From Rhodococcus sp. WMMA185 (GTDB lineage Bacteria > Actinomycetota > Actinomycetes > Mycobacteriales > Mycobacteriaceae): DNA of 64,000 nucleotides. A program made the position numbers and the translations under genes. Within the stretch, counting starts at the first letter, position 1; each line of letters begins with the position of its first letter. The notes below the pieces were generated by a model. That model did not search any database, had not been told where the DNA came from, and was given only the letters and a program-made list of their open reading frames with translations. The stretch spans positions 4,233,012-4,297,011 of the forward strand of contig NZ_CP017014.1 of assembly GCF_001767395.1 (NCBI RefSeq). The letters are read 5' to 3'. Shown in pieces: positions 19,175 through 27,326 of the stretch.

Positions 19175-20838
19175 CGCGGAACCTTTGCGTGTCGATCCAA
19201 CTCGGTCGCGGCCCAGATGGCGAGCTGTTCACGACCGATCTTGGCATTGTGGCGGATATCGACCGGGAAGCTCGGATGAATGAGAACGGTATCGATTCCG
19301 GCCGTCAAGGGGTTCTCGGCGGCGCGTGTCTTCACTGCGGCCAGCACCCTCGCAGGATCGGCGCCGGCGGCCAGTTCGACGCACAGCACCGGCCGCTGGC
19401 GGGGGCGCGGGCCAACCCCGACGAGCGCGGTGCGAGCGACACCGTCCACTGTGCTGAATATCTGCTCGACCTGCACTGTGTACAAGACGCCTGCGCTTGT
19501 CTCGACGCGCTGGGACTTGCGCCCGCAGAACCAGATTCGGCCATCGCTGTCTATCCGGCCGAGATCTCCGGTGCGATGCCAGATTCGGTCTCCGTCACGG
19601 ATCTTCCCGGTCAGATTTGCGGCGGGGGGCCAGTAGTAGCGGGTGCTCACGTTGGGCCCGGAAACGACGATCTCCCCCACGCCTTCGTCCAGCGCAGCAG
19701 CCTGGCTCCAACGGGGCAGTGGATCGTCGACAGCGGCGATGATGCGCACCTCGACACCGTCGACGGGCGGGCCGATGCAGGTACCGGCCCCGCTCCTCGC
19801 CTGATCTGTCAGTCCCTCGAGCAGCTTACGAGACTCGATCGACGACATCGGGATCGCCTCGGTTGCCCCGTAACCGGCGTGGACCGCGGCGGTGGCCGGG
19901 AGGACTTCACGCAAGCCGGTGATGACTGCGTCGGGAACCGGGGCGCCGCCGGAGAACACCGCGCGGATCGTCGACATCGTCGACTTGTGGGTGCGGGCGT
20001 GCTCGAGTAGCGGGCCGAGTACCGCAGGCGAGGCGAACAACGTGGCCACATCGAACCGGTTGATCGCGTTGACTACGTGCAGCGGATTGGTGGCACCGAC
20101 CTGGCTGGGAATCAGTGGCGGGAGGACGATTCGGGCACCGAGGAGCAGGTAGAGCATTCCGAACATCGGAAGGGTGACCAGCGCGGACTCATCCTCGGTC
20201 ACCTCGGTCATCGATTGGGTCTGCGCCAGCATCGCCTCGAGGTTGCCGTGCGTGAGTTCGACCGCTTTCGCCGGTCCGGTCGAGCCGGTCGTGAACGCGA
20301 TCATCAACAGATCGTCGTCGGTGAAACCCACTTTCCGCGGTGCGCCGCGTTTGGGGGTACGGCCCGCGGAAGCAAGAGTGCGGCCACCCCAAGCCCACCG
20401 ACGCCCGACCGTGACCGTCGCACGCACGCTGGGGAACGCACGCCGGAACAGGACCCGTACGGCGTGGGCCTGCGGGATGCCGATGAACGCCTGGGGGTCG
20501 ACGGCCGACAGGCAGCGCAGCATGGGCCGCAATCCCATTCCGGGGTCGATGACGACCGGGACCGCCCCGGCCTTGAACAGCCCGAACAATGTCGCGTACA
20601 ACTCGGGGCCCGGATTGACGAGCACGATCGTGCGGGTGCCTGCCGTGATGCCGTCAGCGGTGAACTGCTCAGCGAGGGCGTCCGACCAGGCGTCGAGTTC
20701 GGCGAAGGTCAGATCTGTGTAGCCGGGCAGAGCGTCGGTCGGGCCATCGGCGTAGGTCACTGCGGCCGCGTCCGGTCGGCGGCTGGCGATGTCCGACAGT
20801 CGATCGAGCCAGCGGGTGAAAACTGATGCGGACATCAC
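19171..20838 (-). CDS. AMP-dependent synthetase, OleC/LstC-like beta-lactone synthetase
   Basis: This 555-residue protein belongs to the ANL superfamily. Motifs are FTTGSTGPAKAVELTHGN (P-loop), AGYGATEA, WHRTGDLGRIDSDGR and GRKSQRVETS. In OleC proteins this scaffold does not make an acyl-CoA but closes a 2-alkyl-3-hydroxy acid to a beta-lactone with ATP. Its position between the ketosynthases and the OleD-like reductase argues for that activity here. A plain fatty-acyl-CoA or acyl-AMP ligase is the alternative. It is coupled by four-base overlaps on both sides. Confidence 0.87.
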   Translation of the reverse strand: MMSASVFTRWLDRLSDIASRRPDAAAVTYADGPTDALPGYTDLTFAELDAWSDALAEQFTADGITAGTRTIVLVNPGPELYATLFGLFKAGAVPVVIDPGMGLRPMLRCLSAVDPQAFIGIPQAHAVRVLFRRAFPSVRATVTVGRRWAWGGRTLASAGRTPKRGAPRKVGFTDDDLLMIAFTTGSTGPAKAVELTHGNLEAMLAQTQSMTEVTEDESALVTLPMFGMLYLLLGARIVLPPLIPSQVGATNPLHVVNAINRFDVATLFASPAVLGPLLEHARTHKSTMSTIRAVFSGGAPVPDAVITGLREVLPATAAVHAGYGATEAIPMSSIESRKLLEGLTDQARSGAGTCIGPPVDGVEVRIIAAVDDPLPRWSQAAALDEGVGEIVVSGPNVSTRYYWPPAANLTGKIRDGDRIWHRTGDLGRIDSDGRIWFCGRKSQRVETSAGVLYTVQVEQIFSTVDGVARTALVGVGPRPRQRPVLCVELAAGADPARVLAAVKTRAAENPLTAGIDTVLIHPSFPVDIRHNAKIGREQLAIWAATELDRHAKVPR

Positions 20839-21734
20839 GCTGCCTGGGTGGGGACCCGGTATATCGTTGCAGCCGCGCTCGGCCCGGCGCCGGCAGCAAC
20901 GAACAGCACACTTGTTACGCCAGTCAATCCGCTTGCGGCGGCCGCGCTGTGGTACGCGAGTGTCAATGCGGCGGTGTGAGTGTCACCGACGATCGGCTGC
21001 TCTCCAGCAGTGAGCGCGCGAACCCCGAGCTTCTTCGCCAGCGCGTCCTGGAAGCCAGGCGTCGGCTGCGAGGAGATCAGCACGGTCGTGGCCGGGTCGG
21101 TGTCGGCGCCGTCGAGTGCGGACGAGGCGACCGAGACGGCGGCATCGAGAATTCTGGTGTCGAAGTCGTCGGCGCGAGCGACGGTCATCGCAGAGCGGCC
21201 GGTGATGCCCATCGTAGAGATGTCGACGTACCCTTCGATCGTGGGCTCACCGGCTAGGAGATCAACGTGTACCGGGCCGAATCCCTCTGCCCCGTCGGTG
21301 TATTCGAGCAACATCGCCGCACCCGCGGTGGAGTACGGGAAGTCTTGTGGCGCAGCGGCACCGGTCATCGACGGATGAGTGTCACCTGACACGATGAGAA
21401 CACGCTCTGTCGTGGATGTCTCGAGGAGTCCGGACGCCACCTGAACAGCGTTGAGAACTCCGCACGCGCCGTTCATCAGATCGAAGGAGAACGACTTCGG
21501 ATCCGTCTCGCCGTAGTCGAGGCCGATACCGGCGGCCTTTTGGATCAGCGCGGCGATCGCGGGCTCGACCATATTCGAATCTCGGTAGATTCCGGTGTTG
21601 ATCAACACACCGACCTGCTCGGGGCTGATCGACGCCGCCTCGAGAGCCGCGCGAGCGGCCCTGGAGGAGTGCTCGATGACGCTCGCGGTGTCCGTGTCGT
21701 GACTGACACCGGTCGCTGTGATGATGACGCCCAT
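20835..21734 (-). CDS. Ketosynthase III-like partner subunit (LstB/NltB-like)
   Basis: This 299-residue thiolase-fold protein is shorter than its partner. It keeps a Cys in the nucleophile position (C91, MNGACGVL) and a Glu at the OleA-type glutamate position (E57, MVEPAIAAL). The histidine motif is replaced (LISSQPTPGF) and the asparagine position reads GDT. It therefore lacks a full catalytic triad and probably acts as the second subunit of a heterodimer, as reported for lipstatin LstA/LstB, donating the glutamate. It starts one base after the stop of the catalytic subunit gene. Confidence 0.87.
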   Translation of the reverse strand: MGVIITATGVSHDTDTASVIEHSSRAARAALEAASISPEQVGVLINTGIYRDSNMVEPAIAALIQKAAGIGLDYGETDPKSFSFDLMNGACGVLNAVQVASGLLETSTTERVLIVSGDTHPSMTGAAAPQDFPYSTAGAAMLLEYTDGAEGFGPVHVDLLAGEPTIEGYVDISTMGITGRSAMTVARADDFDTRILDAAVSVASSALDGADTDPATTVLISSQPTPGFQDALAKKLGVRALTAGEQPIVGDTHTAALTLAYHSAAAASGLTGVTSVLFVAAGAGPSAAATIYRVPTQAA

Positions 21735-21735
21735 G

Positions 21736-22788
21736 TCAGGCCTCCAGAGATGAGATCGTGGCGGACAGATACCCGGTGACGACTCCGGATGCGGCGGGCA
21801 CCATCAGCACCTTCGACCCGGACGGGATGTTGCCCTGCCGCAAGTGGTCGTGCAGGACGATGAAATGCGAGGTGGATGAGGTGTTTCCGTACTTGTCGAT
21901 GACGTTGAGCGGCGGCGGCATCGGTGTGGAGAACTCGCGTTCGCCGAGTGCGTTGAGGAACTCCACCGCCGACGATCCGAACTGGTGGTGGATGACGTAG
22001 TCGAACTCTTCGTCGGCGAACGTGCGGCCCTGTTCGGCCAGGAAGATGCTCTGACTTCCGGTCCACAGCTTGAACCGGTCTTCGTTGTGCATTCGCCGGT
22101 TGTCGGTGTAGAGGGCGACGCCCTGGGTGCGGTCGCTCGGCTTCCCGATACACGCGTCCGAGTACTCCGACGCGGTCATCATCTCGACGTAGTGGATTCG
22201 GTCGCGTTCGTCCTCCGACACGTCGAGGATGACGGCACTACCCGAGTCTCCGACCGACAGAGAAGCGAACTGTGGGTCATATCCACCGGCCAGTTCCTTG
22301 ACCGCCGTCTCCGCGATCGGAGTGATCGCCTCTCCACTGACGACCATTCCGTTGCGGATGATCCCGGAGCGGATCATCTTGTCCAGCAAATACGTACCAG
22401 TGAGCATGCCGGCGCAGGCGTTGGATACGTCGAAGTGAATGACCTGACGTGCGCCGAGTTCCTTCGCGATCATCGACGCGAAGGACGGCTCGAAGTAGAT
22501 CGTCTCCCCGTTCTTGCTTCTGGTGATCGACACCGAGATGATCGCGTCGAGATCCTCTGCCCGATAACGGGAACGGGACAGGCAGTCGCGCGCCGCGTTC
22601 ATAGCCAGGGTGAACGAGTCCTCACTGGCCTCCGGCGACGTGGATCGCACACGCCTTTCCCGAACACCGGTCACCGCCGCGAAGTCGAAGCTCGGCTTTT
22701 GCGCGAGACGACCGATCAACTCGTCGGTCGTTACCACCTGCTCTGGCAGGTAGGCACCGATCGCTTCGAACCGGGAATGCGTCAACAC
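21736..22788 (-). CDS. Ketosynthase III-like catalytic subunit, OleA/LstA-like
   Basis: This 350-residue KAS III homologue has a complete triad: C125 in SNACAGML, H268 in IHHQFGSS and N302 in YGNTSSTSH. E100 in YFEPSFAS matches the OleA glutamate that helps the non-decarboxylative Claisen condensation of two acyl-CoAs. The first step of the pathway would be joining two acyl chains to a 2-alkyl-3-keto acid. It is the first gene of the operon; the GTG at 22788 and a TTG at 22785 both follow GAGGGG closely. A FabH role in fatty-acid initiation is less likely given the paired partner subunit and the neighbours. Confidence 0.9.
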   Translation of the reverse strand: MLTHSRFEAIGAYLPEQVVTTDELIGRLAQKPSFDFAAVTGVRERRVRSTSPEASEDSFTLAMNAARDCLSRSRYRAEDLDAIISVSITRSKNGETIYFEPSFASMIAKELGARQVIHFDVSNACAGMLTGTYLLDKMIRSGIIRNGMVVSGEAITPIAETAVKELAGGYDPQFASLSVGDSGSAVILDVSEDERDRIHYVEMMTASEYSDACIGKPSDRTQGVALYTDNRRMHNEDRFKLWTGSQSIFLAEQGRTFADEEFDYVIHHQFGSSAVEFLNALGEREFSTPMPPPLNVIDKYGNTSSTSHFIVLHDHLRQGNIPSGSKVLMVPAASGVVTGYLSATISSLEA

Positions 22789-23308
22789 TCACCCCTCTGT
22801 ACAGACCGCCTCGACCGCTTCCACGCCGGGTCGGTGCAATGTGTTAAGTCCTGCACGGAATCTCGTCATCCGTTTGCGGGAACAAGATCATGGACCGTAT
22901 CGGCATGCAACCCGCCCGACCTCGAGTCATCTCTGCGGCGAGGAATGTACAGCCGAATACGGGGCAGTTGTTGCCGTTCCCGCGCTGTCAACAAGCATGA
23001 TGTGCGTAGCTGGTTGGGGGCACAAGGTGTGGCCGACACGCCGGGCGGGCGCAACATCGCTCCGAGCGGCGACCGCTCCGACCTGCTGGTTCGCCCGTGG
23101 CCACCCAGAGGAACGGGCAAGTAGCCCTACTGATCGGAGGCGAAACATGGCCTGCGAGACAGACGAATTCGAGGGGTCTCTATGAATCGTGTCACAAAAA
23201 TCCACTGCCTGCTTGAAAGCGGGACCGCTGGCATGGTGTTGTAGCGGTGGACTCTTATTACCCGTGAGTAACATACGCCTAGGGCGGGCAAGGCGCTGAA
23301 ATGCAACT
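22789..23308. other. Non-coding region upstream of the beta-lactone operon
   Basis: About 520 bases separate the operon start from the lipase 3' end. I found no reading frame here with a plausible start, ribosome-binding site or recognisable protein. It must contain the operon promoter (minus strand). A TTGACA hexamer reads on that strand near 22985, but no convincing -10 partner follows it. Confidence 0.5.
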
Positions 23309-23361
23309 CATTCCAGCCGCTTTGGGAGTCTCTGGAATGTCCGCTGAGTTCCCAAAGGCGG
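23309..23361 (-). terminator. Interleaved hairpins (possible pseudoknot) after the secreted lipase gene
   Basis: CATTCCAG (23309-23316) pairs with CTGGAATG (23332-23339). CCGCTTTGGGA (23317-23327) pairs with TCCCAAAGGCGG (23350-23361) with one bulge. The arms are interleaved, so they are either mutually exclusive hairpins or an H-type pseudoknot. The element begins 12 bases after the lipase stop on the minus strand, where a terminator is expected. Confidence 0.5.
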
Positions 23362-23373
23362 CAAGGTGAACGA

Positions 23374-24705
23374 TCAGTGCAGACTGCAGCCGGACAGCGG
23401 AACTCCGTTGAGTCGATCGAGTAGGTAGCTCATTGCACTGTCGGGGCCGTATCCGTCGATGTACGCCGGACTCAGGTGGTTCGGAAGGGCCGCGCCGGAG
23501 AGGATGGGCGGCAGGGTGTTAGTTCGGAATGTAACGGTCGCGCCTTGGGCGCACCAGTCGTCGGCGAGTTGGCGAGCCTGACCGTAGGGGACGGTGTCGT
23601 CGTTGATCGCACTGGTGATCAGGACCGGGCTCGACGGGGCGATGGCCCCGATTCTCTGATGCCGAAGCAAGTCGGCTACCTCGGGGATCTCGCGTATGTG
23701 CTCGAGCACCGGGCGTCCGTCGACAGTCAGGACACTGGTCTGTGTGAACGGGTACTTGGTGATGACGTCGGCGATGCACGTGTCGCTGAGGCTCGCGAGA
23801 AGTTCCCGGCCCTGCGGAGTGACGAGTTCATCGACATACTTGCCGATATCCGGATTGCGGTCGACGAATCCGTTGACCGCGTAGGCGGTAGCGGCTCCGA
23901 TGAGATTGATGTCGTCGATCTGCTCGATCACCGCCATGAGATCCGCGGTGGGAGCGCCGGCCCAAGTGCCCTCGAGATTGAGTTCCGGTGCGTAGGACGG
24001 CTGCAGCTCCGCCGCCGCGGCAACCGCGCCACCACCCTGTGAGTAGCCCCAGAACACCACCGGTGTCGCAGAGCCGGACCCGGCTAGTGCGTTCGCAGCC
24101 CGTGCCGCATCGAGAACCGCGTGCGCCTGCTCGACCCGGTTGGCATACGTATGTATTCCGGGTGTGCCCAGCCCGATGTAATCGGTGACGAACACCCGGG
24201 CACCGAGTGAACTCCACGTCGCGGCCGACACCGCCTCCTGGTTGGCAGACAGTGACAACTTCGCGGGATCGGCGTACAGCCCGGTGGAAAACGCGACCGA
24301 CATGGCGCAGTGGTCACCCTGCCCGGACGTGCCGGGGGCAATTACGACCGTCGGCCTGTCCCCCGTTCCTTGCCAGGGATGCGTTGCCTCGATGTAGGTG
24401 CCGCTGACGGCGACCGCGTCTCCGTACTGGTTACGTGAGGTGTACAGCACCCTCTGGCCGGTGATCGGCCAGTCGCCGTTTGCCGCAGGAGGCGTTGTGA
24501 AGATCGGCAGAGGCTCGGTCCGGACCACTGTGCCCGGCGTCTGATCGAGCGGCGACGGTGGGACATAGAAGCCGTCCACGGGAGCGGCACCCGCCACGGT
24601 TGCGACGGGCCATGTCATCACCGCTACAGCCGCAACGGTCGCCGAGATCATGACTGCCAGATGTCTCGCTACCCAGTTCGGCCGGGTCCGAGCAAGCCGT
24701 CGCAT
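23374..24705 (-). CDS. Secreted lipase, LIP (secretory lipase) family
   Basis: This protein is 443 residues long from the ATG at 24705, which has GGAGG eight bases upstream; an extension to 24786 has no such site. Residues 1-40 form a signal peptide (Arg-rich start, then MISATVAAVAVMTWPVATVAGA with cleavage near AGA/AP). The alpha/beta-hydrolase nucleophile is in VFWGYSQGGGAV, with Asp in SAINDDTVPYGQ and a late His in LPNHLSPAY. The LIP family includes fungal and actinobacterial triacylglycerol lipases. It lies upstream of, and in the same direction as, the beta-lactone operon, whose product class inhibits serine lipases. Confidence 0.85.
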   Translation of the reverse strand: MRRLARTRPNWVARHLAVMISATVAAVAVMTWPVATVAGAAPVDGFYVPPSPLDQTPGTVVRTEPLPIFTTPPAANGDWPITGQRVLYTSRNQYGDAVAVSGTYIEATHPWQGTGDRPTVVIAPGTSGQGDHCAMSVAFSTGLYADPAKLSLSANQEAVSAATWSSLGARVFVTDYIGLGTPGIHTYANRVEQAHAVLDAARAANALAGSGSATPVVFWGYSQGGGAVAAAAELQPSYAPELNLEGTWAGAPTADLMAVIEQIDDINLIGAATAYAVNGFVDRNPDIGKYVDELVTPQGRELLASLSDTCIADVITKYPFTQTSVLTVDGRPVLEHIREIPEVADLLRHQRIGAIAPSSPVLITSAINDDTVPYGQARQLADDWCAQGATVTFRTNTLPPILSGAALPNHLSPAYIDGYGPDSAMSYLLDRLNGVPLSGCSLH

Positions 24706-24817
24706 CGTCAAGTCCTCCCCCCCCTGATACGCGCTCGGGCCGACACCGAGCGCGTATGCCGACGTTCGTCGGGCGACTTGCCGCACACTAACAGGTATTA
24801 GTGATGAGCGTCATGAC

Positions 24818-26344
24818 TCAGCGCCCCGCAGTCACCTTCGGTCTCGGCCGCGACCCGCCGAACACCATGGCCTGGTCCACCAGTTTTCCGTGCCGGAGCA
24901 TTACCAGATCGCGGAAGTAGTTCATCGGCATCTGCCACGGCCGCTTCGAACCCTGCTTGGGGAAAGAGCCTGCCGAACGCAATACGTAGCCTGCAGCGAA
25001 GTCGAGGAGTGGCGCCTCCTCGACGGAGGGGTCTCGTTCGGGGACGCATGTCGTGTATCCGCGCTCGTCCATGTGCGCGAGTAGGCGGCAGACGTACTCA
25101 CACACCAGATCAGCCTTGAGCGTCCAGGACGCATTGGTGTACCCGACGATGAAGGCGAAGTTGGGCACACCGCTGAGCATCATGCCCTTGTAGGCCATGG
25201 TCTCGGTGAGGTCGATGTCGCGGCCGTCGACTGCGAGCGTCATTCCACCGAAGGCAAGGAGATTCAATCCTGTTGCGGTGACGACGATATCGGCGTCCAG
25301 TTCCTCACCCGACTTCAATGCGATGCCAGTGTTGGTGAAAGTGTCGATGTGATCGGTCGCGATCGACACGTCCCCGTCCCTGATCGTCCGGAAGAGATCG
25401 CCATCGGGTACCAGACACAGCCGTTGATCCCACGGGTTGTACCGGGGGTTGAAGTGGGTGTCGATGTCGTACCCTTCCGGCAGCAAGCCCTTCTGGAGTT
25501 GCCGGATGCGGCCTCTCATGAACTTCGGGTACCGCTGGGACAGTTGATAGACCGCAGCCGAAACCGCCGTGTTCTTGAGCCGCGTCAGCGAGTACGCCAG
25601 CCGTGCAGGCAGGAAGCGCTGGAGGAGGCCCGCCACCTTGTCTGCGCCAGGCATCGAGATGATGTACGTGGGTGAACGCTGCAGCATGGTCACGTGTGCG
25701 GCGTCGGTAGCCATCGCCGGTGCGAGGGTCACTGCGGTGGCACCGCTACCGATGATGACGACGCGTTTGCCGGCGTAGTCCAGGTCGTCCGGCCAGTGCT
25801 GAGGATGGACCACTCGACCCTCGAAGCGATCGATTCCAGGGAATTCCGGGGTGTAGCCCTCGTCGTAGCGGTAGTAGCCGCTGCAGGACATCAGGAAGTC
25901 GGCGGTGAACCGAACGATCTCACCGGTGTCGCCGCGCTCGGCTTCGACTGTCCACTGTGAGTCCGGTGTGGACCACTCGGCGCGGATCACGTGGTGCCGG
26001 AAGCGGATGTTGCGGTCGATACCGTGTTCGGTGGCCGTCTCCTCGAGATAATCGAGGATGGAGGACCCATCGGCTATCGACTGGTCGTTCTTCCACGGCT
26101 TGAAGCGATATCCGAGCGTGTACATATCGGAGTCGGAGCGAATTCCGGGGTAGCGGAACAGGTCCCACGTGCCACCCATCGATTCACGGCTCTCCAGAAT
26201 GGCGAATGTCCGGTCAGGGAAGTTGTCCTGAAGGTGATACGCGGCGCCGATTCCGGACAACCCGGCACCGATGATCAGGACATCGAGATGTTCGACGGGG
26301 GTCTTCGCGCCTTGGACGTCGGCCGCGATGTCGGTGTATGCCAT
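24818..26344 (-). CDS. FAD-dependent Baeyer-Villiger monooxygenase, EthA-like
   Basis: This 508-residue flavoprotein has two Rossmann motifs (IIGAGLSGIGAAYHL for FAD near residue 25, and VIIGSGATAVTLAPA for NADPH near residue 190). The conserved block SMGGTWDLFRYPGIRSDSD and the segment QHWPDDLDYAGKR match mycobacterial EthA closely. Such enzymes insert oxygen next to a ketone, and EthA also activates thioamide drugs. The ATG follows AAAGGA by six bases. It is followed on transcription by no other gene, and is preceded by an SDR and a divergent TetR gene, a layout like ethA-ethR. The physiological ketone is unknown. Confidence 0.9.
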   Translation of the reverse strand: MAYTDIAADVQGAKTPVEHLDVLIIGAGLSGIGAAYHLQDNFPDRTFAILESRESMGGTWDLFRYPGIRSDSDMYTLGYRFKPWKNDQSIADGSSILDYLEETATEHGIDRNIRFRHHVIRAEWSTPDSQWTVEAERGDTGEIVRFTADFLMSCSGYYRYDEGYTPEFPGIDRFEGRVVHPQHWPDDLDYAGKRVVIIGSGATAVTLAPAMATDAAHVTMLQRSPTYIISMPGADKVAGLLQRFLPARLAYSLTRLKNTAVSAAVYQLSQRYPKFMRGRIRQLQKGLLPEGYDIDTHFNPRYNPWDQRLCLVPDGDLFRTIRDGDVSIATDHIDTFTNTGIALKSGEELDADIVVTATGLNLLAFGGMTLAVDGRDIDLTETMAYKGMMLSGVPNFAFIVGYTNASWTLKADLVCEYVCRLLAHMDERGYTTCVPERDPSVEEAPLLDFAAGYVLRSAGSFPKQGSKRPWQMPMNYFRDLVMLRHGKLVDQAMVFGGSRPRPKVTAGR

Positions 26345-26372
26345 GAAGATTCCTTTGACGTTGGAAGGGAGG

Positions 26373-27266
26373 CTATTTCGGGTCTACGGCGACGTCGTCG
26401 AGGGCGACATTGCGCGCGCTGGTGGACCGGCCGAGCTTCGCGACTTCCTCGTCCATCTTGGGAAGGATCCTCGGCACGTGGCGGCCGACGGCGCGATCGC
26501 CGATGCGCGAGGTGATCACCGACTTCAGCCACCCGATCGGGCCCACCCATCGTGGTACGTAGACGCGGCGCTTGCGCTGTGCCAATCCGTCGACGAAGGC
26601 ATCGACGCAGGTCTGAACCGTTGTGGTCTTGCCCAGCGGCCCCGGCAGCACCGAGAGGAACTCGTTGAACGCGGTGAGATCGTCTTTCGTGTCCTGGACC
26701 AGCGGTGTGTCGATCCATGACATGTGCGCCGAACCAACGGTGACGCCCTTGTGGGCGACTTCGATGCGCAGGGCGTTGGCGAAGTGCTCGATGCCGGCCT
26801 TGCTCGCGTTGTAGGCCGCGAGACCGGGGGCAGGTGTGAACGCGGCCAGGGACGAGACGATCAGGATGTAGCCCTTGCGTTCGATCACGGAGGGCAGCGC
26901 AGCGCGGACCGTGTGGAAGACACCGAGGATGTTGACGTCGATGACTCGTTTGAAAGTTGAGGGATCGACCTGCATGACCGAGCCGTAGCTGGCGATACCG
27001 GCATTCGCCAGGACCAGGTCGATTCCGCCGAATTTCGCGATGCCCGCCTCGACTGCCTTCTCCATGGCCGCGAGATCACACACGTCGGCGGCGGTGGCCA
27101 GGGCGATGTCGTCACCGAGTTCGGCGGCGAGAGCGTTCAGCGGTTCCGCGTCCAGGTCGATGAGAACCAGCTTGACGCCCCTGCGGGCGAGGGCGCGGGC
27201 GGTCTCGGCGCCGATCCCCCGCGCCGCGCCTGTGACGAGTGCGACTTTGTTTCTGAGAGTGGGCAT
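26373..27266 (-). CDS. Short-chain dehydrogenase/reductase
   Basis: This is a 297-residue classical SDR: TGAARGIG cofactor loop, NAG in LANAGIASYG, catalytic Ser in IVSSLAAF and YNASK. A 40-residue C-terminal extension follows the core and contains an RKRRVYVPRWVG segment common in actinobacterial SDRs paired with monooxygenases. The ATG at 27266 is preferred because AGGAG lies six bases upstream; the ATG at 27272 touches that site. It is 28 bases upstream of the monooxygenase gene, so alcohol oxidation followed by Baeyer-Villiger oxidation is a reasonable joint role. Confidence 0.85.
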   Translation of the reverse strand: MPTLRNKVALVTGAARGIGAETARALARRGVKLVLIDLDAEPLNALAAELGDDIALATAADVCDLAAMEKAVEAGIAKFGGIDLVLANAGIASYGSVMQVDPSTFKRVIDVNILGVFHTVRAALPSVIERKGYILIVSSLAAFTPAPGLAAYNASKAGIEHFANALRIEVAHKGVTVGSAHMSWIDTPLVQDTKDDLTAFNEFLSVLPGPLGKTTTVQTCVDAFVDGLAQRKRRVYVPRWVGPIGWLKSVITSRIGDRAVGRHVPRILPKMDEEVAKLGRSTSARNVALDDVAVDPK

Positions 27267-27293
27267 GGTCATCTCCTGGGGTACGTGTGATCA

Positions 27294-27309
27294 GACACCG
27301 TTCGGTGTC
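27294..27309. promoter_or_regulatory. Palindromic operator between the SDR/monooxygenase operon and its TetR gene
   Basis: GACACCGTTCGGTGTC has perfect six-base arms (GACACC/GGTGTC) around GTTC. It lies in the 60-base gap between the divergent SDR and TetR starts, where one dimer of the TetR protein could repress both directions. Confidence 0.65.
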
Positions 27310-27326
27310 AGTTTGTATCTGGAACT

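Noticed and set aside
22841-23274. Overlapping reading frames of about 115 codons on both strands between the lactone operon and the lipase.
   Set aside because: None has a ribosome-binding site, a hydrophobic or domain pattern or a plausible composition; they look like chance frames in GC-rich DNA.
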